From positions 62,001 through 126,000 of the forward strand of contig CALVEC010000003.1 of the NCBI GenBank assembly GCA_944326475.1: 64,000 bases of DNA. The letters run 5' to 3'. Position numbers and translations under genes: made by a program. Under the pieces are notes generated by a model. That model was not told where the DNA came from and made no database searches. It saw only the letters and a program-made list of their open reading frames with translations. Numbering within the stretch: position 1 is the stretch's first letter; every line of letters starts with the position of its first letter. This stretch comes from Candidatus Gastranaerophilales bacterium (GTDB taxonomy: Bacteria; Cyanobacteriota; Vampirovibrionia; Gastranaerophilales; Gastranaerophilaceae). This document shows positions 26,642 through 34,120 of the stretch, piece after piece.

Positions 26642-28363
26642 CTATTCCTTTTCATCCGGTGTAGTTTCTTCGTAACCTTCCGCAATCTGGCTTAACAATA
26701 ATTCTGTATCTACCATGTGTTCACCGAGCAGACACGCAATATTTTGAACAGTAGCGACATTTTTTGCAATAACTTCATGCGCTTTTTTGGCAATCTGTTC
26801 GCGTTTCATTTCTGATTTTGTGACGTCGGTAATTACCGCACCGGCAATTTTGTTTGGTTCTATGCCGAAAATTGTTATATCATACAGCTTTCCGTCTACA
26901 GGATATCTCTCTTTGTGAATATCCTTGCCGGTTTTTAGCGTATGTGTAAACAGGTTTGCAAACGGAATAATTCTGTCTAAAGCACTGCCTGACAACCCTT
27001 CCGGTCTGCTTTGAAATATTTCATACAAGTCGGAAGCAAACATTTTTACAAACGCCTCATTTGCTTCAAGAATATTTAAATTTGCATCCGTCATAACTAT
27101 CGCGGAAGGCATGCATCTAAGCATTGCACTGGCTTTTCTTATTGCAAGTTTTCTCATGTATGAGACACACATTGAAGGCTCTGCATCTCCGTTTAAAAGG
27201 GCTTCAGCAAGCTGCCGGCATGTGTCGTAACCGCATCCGCCGCAGTTAAGTTCATCTTCAATGCTGTGTTTACCTATGCTCGCCATTGCTGCTAAAATTT
27301 CTTCAACAGTGTGTTTCGGGCGTTTTATCGGTCTTTCTTCGTATACTTTTTCAACAACTACATCCGGTTCTGACGGAATATTGTCTCTCAATTTTATATG
27401 CCTTAGAATATCAGACATTGTAAGCACTCCCGCTTTGGCGGAAATTTTTGCCGGTCCGTTTGCACAGCCGCCGTCGCATGCCAGCGCTTCAACAAATATC
27501 GGACGGTCAATTTTGTTCAAATCCATATTTTCAAGAGATGCTCTAAATGTGTTTATAGAGCTTACACTGACAAGCTGTATATCTTTTGCGCATCCGGATA
27601 GACGCAGCGTTTTATTCATACCGCCTTCTATCGGGTAATATGCACCTTCGTGAGCTTTTTCCGGAACAAAAACTGCATTCTCATCCGGTTCAACCGTATT
27701 TAAATCCACACCCTCCTGTGCAAACCATTCCATAAGCTCTTTGAAAGTCAGCGAGACGTCAATAAGTTCCGGATTGTGGTCGGATTCGTTTTTTTTGGCA
27801 ATGCAAGGTCCTATAAATACGACACCTATGTTTTCTCCGTAAGTTTTTTTCAAAAATTTAGCGTGGGTTAACGCGGGAGAAGCTATGGGAGTGATGCAGT
27901 GTGCAAATTCCGGCATGTAAATACGGACATAGTCTACTATTGCCGGGCATGCACTCGATATATGCACTTTGTTTTCACGTTTTTCAAGAATTTTCGTAAC
28001 CGCAATTGAAACCTCCTGTGCTCCTATTGCCGTCTCTGAAATTCCTGTAAAACCGAGCTTTTTCAATGCGGTTATAATAGTTTTTTCATCGCAGTCAAAA
28101 AATCCAGCCCAGCTCGGGGCAAGTGACACATAAACGGCATCTTTTGCTGTCAAAACCGCCCTTGCTTTTGTAACATCATTTCTTATTTGTTTTGCATGGG
28201 ACGGACATATCGTAACGCAGTGACCGCAAGCAATACAGCGTTCAGGAATAACAGACGCATGTCCGTTTTCGATTTTTATAGCCTTCATGCTGCATTCGCG
28301 TACACACTTATAACAATCCACGCACTCATTTTGCAGAGTGTAGATAGGATACAGGTTATTCAT
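26642..28363 (-). CDS. Sensory [FeFe] hydrogenase with PAS domain (HydS-like)
   Basis: The 573-residue protein has two N-terminal [4Fe-4S] motifs (CVDCYKCVRECSM and CIACGHCVTICP) and a hydrogenase domain with variant H-cluster motifs SSACPAIVDYV, FIGPCIAKKNE and ALACDGGCANGP. The CxxC domain LNCGGCGYDTCRQLAEALLNG and a PAS domain (MPSAIVMTDANLNILEANEAF) follow. Alanine replaces the L1 cysteine that serves proton transfer in catalytic enzymes, a feature described for HydS sensors. It therefore probably senses H2 or redox state rather than producing H2. It lies four bases before the PP2C phosphatase gene. Confidence 0.9.
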   Translation of the reverse strand: MNNLYPIYTLQNECVDCYKCVRECSMKAIKIENGHASVIPERCIACGHCVTICPSHAKQIRNDVTKARAVLTAKDAVYVSLAPSWAGFFDCDEKTIITALKKLGFTGISETAIGAQEVSIAVTKILEKRENKVHISSACPAIVDYVRIYMPEFAHCITPIASPALTHAKFLKKTYGENIGVVFIGPCIAKKNESDHNPELIDVSLTFKELMEWFAQEGVDLNTVEPDENAVFVPEKAHEGAYYPIEGGMNKTLRLSGCAKDIQLVSVSSINTFRASLENMDLNKIDRPIFVEALACDGGCANGPAKISAKAGVLTMSDILRHIKLRDNIPSEPDVVVEKVYEERPIKRPKHTVEEILAAMASIGKHSIEDELNCGGCGYDTCRQLAEALLNGDAEPSMCVSYMRKLAIRKASAMLRCMPSAIVMTDANLNILEANEAFVKMFASDLYEIFQSRPEGLSGSALDRIIPFANLFTHTLKTGKDIHKERYPVDGKLYDITIFGIEPNKIAGAVITDVTKSEMKREQIAKKAHEVIAKNVATVQNIACLLGEHMVDTELLLSQIAEGYEETTPDEKE

Positions 28364-28374
28364 TCAGACCTCAG

Positions 28375-28635
28375 CTATACTTGTTGTGTAATGTATTTGC
28401 TTAAAACTTTTTCCAGATTTTCTTTTGAAGCAAACTTGCATACTTCTCCGTTTATGATAACGTTAGGACCTTCCGCACATCTGTTTTCGCATCTGCCGCC
28501 GAAGATTTCCATATTTGCTTCAAGGTGATGTTCTTTTATAAAATTTTCAATAAATTCAAGGTTTGCTGCATTTCCTCTTGCATAACAGGAGCTGCCCATG
28601 CAAACTTTGATAGTGATTTTTTCATTCTGTGCCAT
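28375..28635 (-). CDS. Thioredoxin-like [2Fe-2S] protein, first gene of hydrogenase operon
   Basis: This 86-residue NuoE-like ferredoxin has cysteines in VCMGSSCYARG and RCENRCAEG, the [2Fe-2S] ligand pattern of the thioredoxin-like family. GAGGAAAAG gives a strong ribosome binding site at the ATG. The gene opens the five-gene minus-strand operon and is 11 bases from the HydS-like gene. It probably feeds electrons to that sensor hydrogenase. Confidence 0.88.
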   Translation of the reverse strand: MAQNEKITIKVCMGSSCYARGNAANLEFIENFIKEHHLEANMEIFGGRCENRCAEGPNVIINGEVCKFASKENLEKVLSKYITQQV

Positions 28636-28799
28636 TTCTTTTCCTCGTAATTCTCTATAACGGTTACCCTATAAAAATTCTAATGCATATAGCCGGATTA
28701 TTCAAGTGTTTCATCTAATTAGGTGTAACAGTTGCGTCTATACTGTGTTAAAATATATATGACAAGGTAATTAAAACGGATCAGTGATTGAACCGTTAC

Positions 28800-29261
28800 A
28801 TGTTAACAGAAAACGGAGAGAATATAAATTTTAAGGCACTGTTGATATCTTTATGTACTCTTGCTGTGGGTTCTGCAGCAGTTTGTGCCGGTATTAATGT
28901 TACGGCAGAAGTAAACGGCACAACTCAGGAAAAGCTTATGTACAGCATAATAAACTGTAAGCCGTATACAGAAGCCCATCAAACAAATATGTTCGGGTAT
29001 AATATTCGCTCATTTAACAAAGTAATAGGAATGAAAGGTGATAACTGTGTCTACCGTTCATACACGGTTGGATTGCAGGAAAATGCCAGAACAGAATGCC
29101 GGTTTTCAAAAGAAAACAGACAGGAATTTGCGGCACTTGCGAAAAAGAATCCCAATGCAAAAGCAAGCTATAGGAACAAAGATTTTTCATATACTTCGGA
29201 CGGGTTTTCCGTGCTGATGTCAAAATTTTTCAATGATAAGAACGTTTGCCGTGACTTCTGA
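28800..29261 (+). CDS. Secreted or membrane-anchored protein of unknown function
   Basis: The protein has about 153 residues, with one hydrophobic helix near residues 10-30 (FKALLISLCTLAVGSAAVCAG) that acts as signal or anchor. Four cysteines follow in the exported part (NCKPYTEAH, DNCVYRSY, ECRFSKENR, NVCRDF), enough for two disulfides. No family is recognised. The start is uncertain: ATG 28800, or an in-frame TTG at 28788 that has CGGA seven bases upstream. It stands between the divergent hydrogenase operon and a small overlapping ORF. Confidence 0.6.
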   Translation: MLTENGENINFKALLISLCTLAVGSAAVCAGINVTAEVNGTTQEKLMYSIINCKPYTEAHQTNMFGYNIRSFNKVIGMKGDNCVYRSYTVGLQENARTECRFSKENRQEFAALAKKNPNAKASYRNKDFSYTSDGFSVLMSKFFNDKNVCRDF

Positions 29262-29385
29262 AAACAAAAAGAAGTCGGGTGTTAATCTAAAAAAGATTCT
29301 TGCAGCAGCGATAAAGAATGTGCCCCAAAGCTTCAGTGTCCGGCTGATTTCAAGAGAACAGGCGGCATCGGCGATACCTGATTAG
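29233..29385 (+). CDS. Small overlapping ORF, 50 residues
   Basis: An ATG at 29233 opens a 50-residue frame overlapping the last 29 bases of the preceding gene. It reads MIRTFAVTSENKKKSGVNLK, then KILAAAIKNVPQSFSVRLIS, ending REQAASAIPD. The product is basic with one amphipathic helix. Translational coupling is possible, but no clear ribosome binding site was seen, and no similar protein is known to me. It may be spurious. Confidence 0.3.
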   Translation: MIRTFAVTSENKKKSGVNLKKILAAAIKNVPQSFSVRLISREQAASAIPD

Positions 29386-29391
29386 AAAAAT

Positions 29392-30621
29392 TTAAACCTT
29401 AAAAGCTTTAAAGGTCGGGTTTACCGGTTGATGATGAGTCGATTGCTGATTTTTTTGCTCTTTTGTAAAGCGGTATTTTGTGAACAAATTTGAGATTCCG
29501 GCAACGAAAAAGCCCATAAATCCTATGCTGAACAGGAACGGAACTCCTGATATCAGCGTTTTTTGTTTTGCGAGCTTTTTAAATTCGTCTTCCGCTTTTG
29601 TTCCGTTTTTTGCAGCATAGGTCTTTGCAAGATTTGCCAGTTCTTCAAAAGACGGAACTTCAAGATTTTTGCCGATTGTTTCTTTGCATTTTCCGGCTTT
29701 AACAAGAAGTTTTTTGAACCCTTTCTCAAACAGGTCGCTGCCAGTGATTATGTAAAACCCGACAACGGGGAATCTGAACAATGTTTCCAGGAAGTTTTGT
29801 TTTCCTCTGTCTTTTGAAGCGCCAAAATATCCGGCGCCCCCTATTAATACGCAAGAAGTAAGCTGACCTTTGCTCAAAACCAGCTTTCCGTCCTGTTGCG
29901 CAAAATCAATGCTTAAATACTTATTAAAGAAATTTTTTGCTTTATCATTGTTTTTAAACATTTTAGAGCCGGGTGCAAGAATAAGTTCGCTTAAATTTTG
30001 GAGCGTTTTTGAATCTGCGCCTTTTTTTGCTATCAATGCGCCTAAACCTAAGCAGCCAGCAAAAACACTTGCTGCGCGAAGTATATTTTTTTTTGCACTT
30101 TTTTCAACTTTGTCCTGAAATGCTTTGTTTTCTGTTTTATTTTCCAGCGCTGCAATATTATTGAAATCAGCTTTGTTAAATGCTTTTATTGTAAAAATAT
30201 TTTTAAAATAGTTCAGTGTAAATTCTGTCAGCGGAATAAGCATTGCGCTGAGAGCTATTGCTGCTTTTACCGGCAGTACCTGTTTATTGACCGATGTTTT
30301 GTTCTCAAGCAGTTTCACTGCAGGTGTTGAAACAAGTTTCTTTGCTTCACTGTTTAGATTTTTTGAGAAGATTTTTCTTGTAATCTTTTCTCCGATAAGT
30401 GCCGGCGCAAAATACACAAGCCCGCTTTCCGAAAGTTCAAGAAAAGTATTTTCCGCTAAGTCTGCGGCACTTCTTGAGAAAACGGCTTTTGGCAAAAGAC
30501 AGGTTCCTGTGTCCTGAATAAAACGGGAAGTCGAAAGTCCGGACGCCTGTTCCTGATGATTTATGAATTTAGCAGCTGATTTTAGGGGTTGTGCCAGTGT
30601 ATTTATTAATGTGATGTGCAT
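29392..30621 (-). CDS. Membrane-associated protein of unknown function
   Basis: The 409-residue protein is rich in lysine and alanine and has several hydrophobic segments (VKAAIALSAMLIPLTEFTLNYF, LRAASVFAGCLGLGALIA, SGVPFLFSIGFMGFFVAGI). No signal peptide or catalytic motif is visible. The start MHITLINTLAQPLKSAAKFINHQ resembles a short N-terminal pattern that I associate, with low certainty, with unknown proteins of this bacterial group. GAAGGAAAAAG precedes the ATG. A leader with two CCTGTA/TACAGG hairpins lies just upstream. Confidence 0.65.
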   Translation of the reverse strand: MHITLINTLAQPLKSAAKFINHQEQASGLSTSRFIQDTGTCLLPKAVFSRSAADLAENTFLELSESGLVYFAPALIGEKITRKIFSKNLNSEAKKLVSTPAVKLLENKTSVNKQVLPVKAAIALSAMLIPLTEFTLNYFKNIFTIKAFNKADFNNIAALENKTENKAFQDKVEKSAKKNILRAASVFAGCLGLGALIAKKGADSKTLQNLSELILAPGSKMFKNNDKAKNFFNKYLSIDFAQQDGKLVLSKGQLTSCVLIGGAGYFGASKDRGKQNFLETLFRFPVVGFYIITGSDLFEKGFKKLLVKAGKCKETIGKNLEVPSFEELANLAKTYAAKNGTKAEDEFKKLAKQKTLISGVPFLFSIGFMGFFVAGISNLFTKYRFTKEQKNQQSTHHQPVNPTFKAFKV

Positions 30622-30642
30622 ATCTTTTTCCTTCTTTAAACT

Positions 30643-30674
30643 AAAAAACCTGTACGTTCTAAGTCAGTACAGGT
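30643..30674 (-). terminator. Terminator-like hairpin in the leader of the 409-residue gene
   Basis: On the minus strand, ACCTGTAC and GTACAGGT (30667-30674 and 30648-30655) form an 8-bp stem followed at once by TTTTT (complement of 30643-30647). It lies 22 bases before the downstream gene and about 145 bases after the preceding gene's stop. It may end that transcript or attenuate the next gene. Confidence 0.7.
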
Positions 30675-30702
30675 CTTTCATAAAAATTATATGCGTTATA
30701 CA

Positions 30703-30719
30703 CCTGTACTCTCTACAGG
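30703..30719 (-). other. Second hairpin sharing the CCTGTA/TACAGG stem
   Basis: CCTGTA (30703-30708) and TACAGG (30714-30719) form a 6-bp stem with a 5-base loop and no U run. It repeats the stem sequence of the terminator hairpin 30 bases downstream on the minus strand, so the arms of the two can exchange partners, as in an attenuator. CATATAAT lies between them and could instead be a -10 box. Confidence 0.5.
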
Positions 30720-30819
30720 CGCCACCAATTTCTATTTAAGTTTAAAGAATTTTTGTTTATCATACAGGCATAGTAGCAGCAAAATATTTAGTAGTCAATA
30801 GTCGTGAGGTATAATGTAA

Positions 30820-32001
30820 CTATTCTACAATACAATATTTTGCAATAAATTCAATAACGTTCATAACTTCGGGCTGTTGATTGCCAAGTTCAATCAGACC
30901 TTGATTTATGCCTAATTTGCATGCGGGGCAGTTTGTCAAAATAAATTCAGCGCCGGTGTTAAGAAAGTCAATAGCTTTTCTTTTTGATATTTCTCTTGAA
31001 ATATTCTGATGATTGAGTGCAAACTTTCCTGAAAAACCGCAGCATTTGTCAAAATTTTCCGCTTCAATGTAATCAACGCCGTCTATGTTTTTGATTAAAG
31101 ATATAAAATCGGAATCTTCATGACAAGGTTTGTGCGCAGTGATTTTTATATTTTCTCCGATTACCGATATTTTACGATTTTTTAGCAAATCAAGTACGCT
31201 TACGACTTTTTCTGTAATATCTGATGGCAAATATTTTTCGTAAGACTTTAAAACAAAGCTGCAAGAGGCGCAGTCTGTCAGTATATAGTCACAGTCTTTC
31301 GGGATTAGTGACAAATTTTTCTTTGCGATTTGTAAAAATTCTTTTTCAAACCCGGAGCTTAAAAGGCTAATGCCGCAGCATTCAAACGGTTTTTCTATTA
31401 ACTCTGTATCTGTGTTTTCAAAGATTTTTTTTACGGCATGCTCGGAATCGGCATTTATGTAAGTGTTAAAACAACCTTTGAAATAGACAGCTTTTTTTGT
31501 TTTGACAATGGAGGTTCTTTTTTTGCATTTCCCGGGTATTTTTTGCTGTGCAAGAGAGTTAAAAAGCAAGACGCGTTTGCACAAAAGTCCTTTTGCTCCG
31601 CGTAAAATTCTTTGCGTCAGTTTGTCCGTCCCAAAAAGTCTGTATAAAAAAAGTCCGGTTTTTGCGGCGAAAAGGAGTGTTTTGAAAACAAAATACGGTG
31701 AAATTAATCTTTTTTTGTTTCTGTTATATTGCATTTTTACTGCAGTAAATATTTCACATACGTTTATATCGCTTGGACAGAAATTTTTGCACGCATCGCA
31801 GCCAAGGCATAAATCCATATACTCCATTATTTTTTTATTCAGAGCCAAATCGCCTTTTACTATGCCGTTTAGCATGTTGAATTTTGTACGCGAAACAGAG
31901 CATTCATTCAGTGTAACTTTATAAACAGGACAGACTGTTTGACACAGCCCGCAGCGTGAACATTTGTATATTTCTTCTTTAAAATCATTCAAATTTTTCA
32001 T
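30820..32001 (-). CDS. (Fe-S)-binding oxidoreductase subunit with CCG domains
   Basis: The 393-residue protein has two ferredoxin-like motifs (CSRCGLCQTVCPVY at residues 14-27 and CLGCDACKNFCPSDI), then two cysteine-rich CCG domains (FECCGISLLSSGFE and FDKCCGFSGKFALN). This is the layout of GlpC, GlcF, LutA and the HdrD-like proteins, which shuttle electrons from a flavin dehydrogenase to quinone or other carriers. No flavin partner is adjacent; the divergent neighbours are two zinc dehydrogenases 73 bases away. Which substrate it serves is open. Confidence 0.85.
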   Translation of the reverse strand: MKNLNDFKEEIYKCSRCGLCQTVCPVYKVTLNECSVSRTKFNMLNGIVKGDLALNKKIMEYMDLCLGCDACKNFCPSDINVCEIFTAVKMQYNRNKKRLISPYFVFKTLLFAAKTGLFLYRLFGTDKLTQRILRGAKGLLCKRVLLFNSLAQQKIPGKCKKRTSIVKTKKAVYFKGCFNTYINADSEHAVKKIFENTDTELIEKPFECCGISLLSSGFEKEFLQIAKKNLSLIPKDCDYILTDCASCSFVLKSYEKYLPSDITEKVVSVLDLLKNRKISVIGENIKITAHKPCHEDSDFISLIKNIDGVDYIEAENFDKCCGFSGKFALNHQNISREISKRKAIDFLNTGAEFILTNCPACKLGINQGLIELGNQQPEVMNVIEFIAKYCIVE

Positions 32002-32074
32002 TACAGATAATATTATATAAATAAAATAAATTTAGTGGTAAAATTATGACAACATAAGAACAAAGGATACGAAA

Positions 32075-33085
32075 ATGAAGGCAGCATTCGCGGAAAATCA
32101 ACAAATTATAATAAAAGACATAGAAAAGCCGGTGCTTGAGGGCTGCGGTGCTATTATCAAAGTGCTCGGCTGCGGATTGTGCGGTTCTGATATTGTGAAA
32201 TTTAACCACGGTGTCTCCGGAAAGGTTTTGGGTCATGAAGTTGTCGGTGAAGTCGTAGAAATAAGAAACGGACTTTTTTCAAAAATCAAAAAAGGTGACA
32301 GAGTTGTTCTCGGACACCATATTCCCTGTATGAAATGCAAATACTGTAAAAATCATAACTATTCAATGTGCAGAGCATTTAAAGATTCAAACATTGTTCC
32401 CGGCGGATTTTCAGAATATATATACGTAACTCCGGAACATCTCAATAATACGGTTTTTAAAGTACCAAAAAGAATTGATAATGTAGAAATATCCTTTATG
32501 GAACCCTTGGGATGCTGTGTAAGAGCCGTAAAACGGGCAAACGTACAAAAAGGCTCTAATGTCCTGATAATAGGAATGGGGTCTATAGGTATTCTCATGG
32601 GGCAGGCTGCAAAAGCACATAAAGGGACAGTTATAGGCTGCGACCTTATTGAAGAACGTGTTCAAATCGGTGCAAATTTGAATTTTGATACAACCTTACT
32701 TTTTGAAGATAACGATACTACTTCTGAAAAAATTAAGGAAATGACGGACGGTGACGGTGCGGATATTGTCTTTATGACCTCCGGTTCCGACAAAGCACTT
32801 GAATTTGCTCTTAAGGCGGTAAGAGACGGCGGCACTATCCTCGTATTTTCATCTATTTCAAATGACGATTTTGGGTATACAAATAATGATATATATTATA
32901 GAGAATTGACGGTGCTTGGCAGTTATTCGCCTTCTCCTGCGGATTTAAAAGAGGCATTTGAGCTTTTATGCACAAGAAAAGTTAACGTAAAATATCTTTC
33001 TACTGCGTATGCGTTGGAAGAATTAAACCTTGCAATAGATGACACGATAAAAAATAAAACATTAAAGGCATATATAAAACTATGA
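32075..33085 (+). CDS. Zinc-dependent medium-chain dehydrogenase (first of pair)
   Basis: This 336-residue MDR-family enzyme has zinc-ligand motifs LGCGLCGSDIVKF and VLGHEVVGEV, structural zinc cysteines in HIPCMKCKYCKNHNYSMC, and the NAD loop VLIIGMGSIGILMGQAA. It is closest in pattern to sorbitol/threonine/polyol dehydrogenases acting on secondary alcohols. AAAGGA precedes the ATG. It overlaps the next, related gene by four bases, so both are made together. The substrate cannot be set from sequence. Confidence 0.88.
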   Translation: MKAAFAENQQIIIKDIEKPVLEGCGAIIKVLGCGLCGSDIVKFNHGVSGKVLGHEVVGEVVEIRNGLFSKIKKGDRVVLGHHIPCMKCKYCKNHNYSMCRAFKDSNIVPGGFSEYIYVTPEHLNNTVFKVPKRIDNVEISFMEPLGCCVRAVKRANVQKGSNVLIIGMGSIGILMGQAAKAHKGTVIGCDLIEERVQIGANLNFDTTLLFEDNDTTSEKIKEMTDGDGADIVFMTSGSDKALEFALKAVRDGGTILVFSSISNDDFGYTNNDIYYRELTVLGSYSPSPADLKEAFELLCTRKVNVKYLSTAYALEELNLAIDDTIKNKTLKAYIKL

Positions 33086-34119
33086 AAATGAAAGCTATGC
33101 GGTTTTATGCACCCGGCGATATCAGATTTGAAGAAGTCGAGGTTAAAGAGCCGAATGATAATGAAGTACTGGTAAAAATCAAAGCAGCGTTGACATGCGG
33201 TACTGATATAAAAACTTACAGACGCGGTCATCCGGTTTTAATTAAGCATACTCCCTCGGGCTTCGGGCATGAGTTTTCCGGAATTGTTGAAAAAGTCGGC
33301 AAAAATGTAATAGGATTTGAGGCAGGCGACAGGGTTGTTGCTGCAAATTCCGCGCCGTGCGGGAAATGTTTTTTCTGCAAACGTAAACAGTATAATCTTT
33401 GCGAAAACTTAGACCTTCTAAACGGTGCTTATGCGGAATATATAACTATTCCGCAGCGAATTGTCGAAAAAAATCTTTTAAAAATACCGACCGGTTTGAG
33501 CTTTGAAAAAGCGGCTTTTGCTGAACCATTAGCGAATGTTGTACACGGTGTGGAAAGAACCGGCATAAAACCCGGAGATACTGTGGGTGTTTTTGGAATC
33601 GGACCTATTGGTCTTATGTTTGCAAGACTTGCAAAACTAAAAGGAGCAAGGGTAATAGTTGCCGGCAGAAATCCGCTGAAACTTAAGCTGGCTCACGAAT
33701 TTTCTCTTGCTGATGAGGTAATTGACATAAAAAAATATCAGCATCCGGAAAAAATATTCAAATCCTTTACTGATGAAGGAAAAGGATTGGATGTGGCTAT
33801 AGAATGTGTGGGGCTGCCTGAAATATGGGAAAAAATGTTCTCAATTGTACGCCGCGGCGGTACAGTACACTTTTTTGGAGGCTGTAAAAGCGGAACTACC
33901 GTGAATATTGACACAAAAATGCTTCACTATGATGAAATAAAGGTCATCAGCGTATTTCACCATACGCCTGAATATTTCAGAAAATCACTGGAATTGATTG
34001 CAAACGGAGATGTTGATGTAAACAAGCTTATTACAGCAAGAATGCCCCTGGAAAAAACAAAAGAAGCTCTTGAAATGCACGAACGCGGTGATGCAATAAA
34101 AGTTTTGATTACACCTTAA
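33082..34119 (+). CDS. Zinc-dependent medium-chain dehydrogenase (second of pair)
   Basis: This 345-residue MDR enzyme has LTCGTDIKTYRRGHP, GFGHEFSGIVEKVG and structural zinc cysteines in SAPCGKCFFCKRKQYNLC, followed by the cofactor loop VGVFGIGPIGLMFARLA. It is related to the preceding enzyme but clearly diverged, so the pair probably acts on two substrates of one pathway or forms a heteromer. AGRNPLKLKLA after the cofactor strand hints at NADP use, since an Arg replaces the usual Asp. It ends two bases before the convergent calpain-like gene. Confidence 0.88.
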   Translation: MKMKAMRFYAPGDIRFEEVEVKEPNDNEVLVKIKAALTCGTDIKTYRRGHPVLIKHTPSGFGHEFSGIVEKVGKNVIGFEAGDRVVAANSAPCGKCFFCKRKQYNLCENLDLLNGAYAEYITIPQRIVEKNLLKIPTGLSFEKAAFAEPLANVVHGVERTGIKPGDTVGVFGIGPIGLMFARLAKLKGARVIVAGRNPLKLKLAHEFSLADEVIDIKKYQHPEKIFKSFTDEGKGLDVAIECVGLPEIWEKMFSIVRRGGTVHFFGGCKSGTTVNIDTKMLHYDEIKVISVFHHTPEYFRKSLELIANGDVDVNKLITARMPLEKTKEALEMHERGDAIKVLITP

Positions 34120-34120
34120 A

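Noticed and set aside
28740-28770. Rex operator upstream of the hydrogenase operon (TGTTAAAATATATATGACAA)
   Set aside because: The two half sites are not a good inverted repeat, and only one half resembles the Rex consensus.
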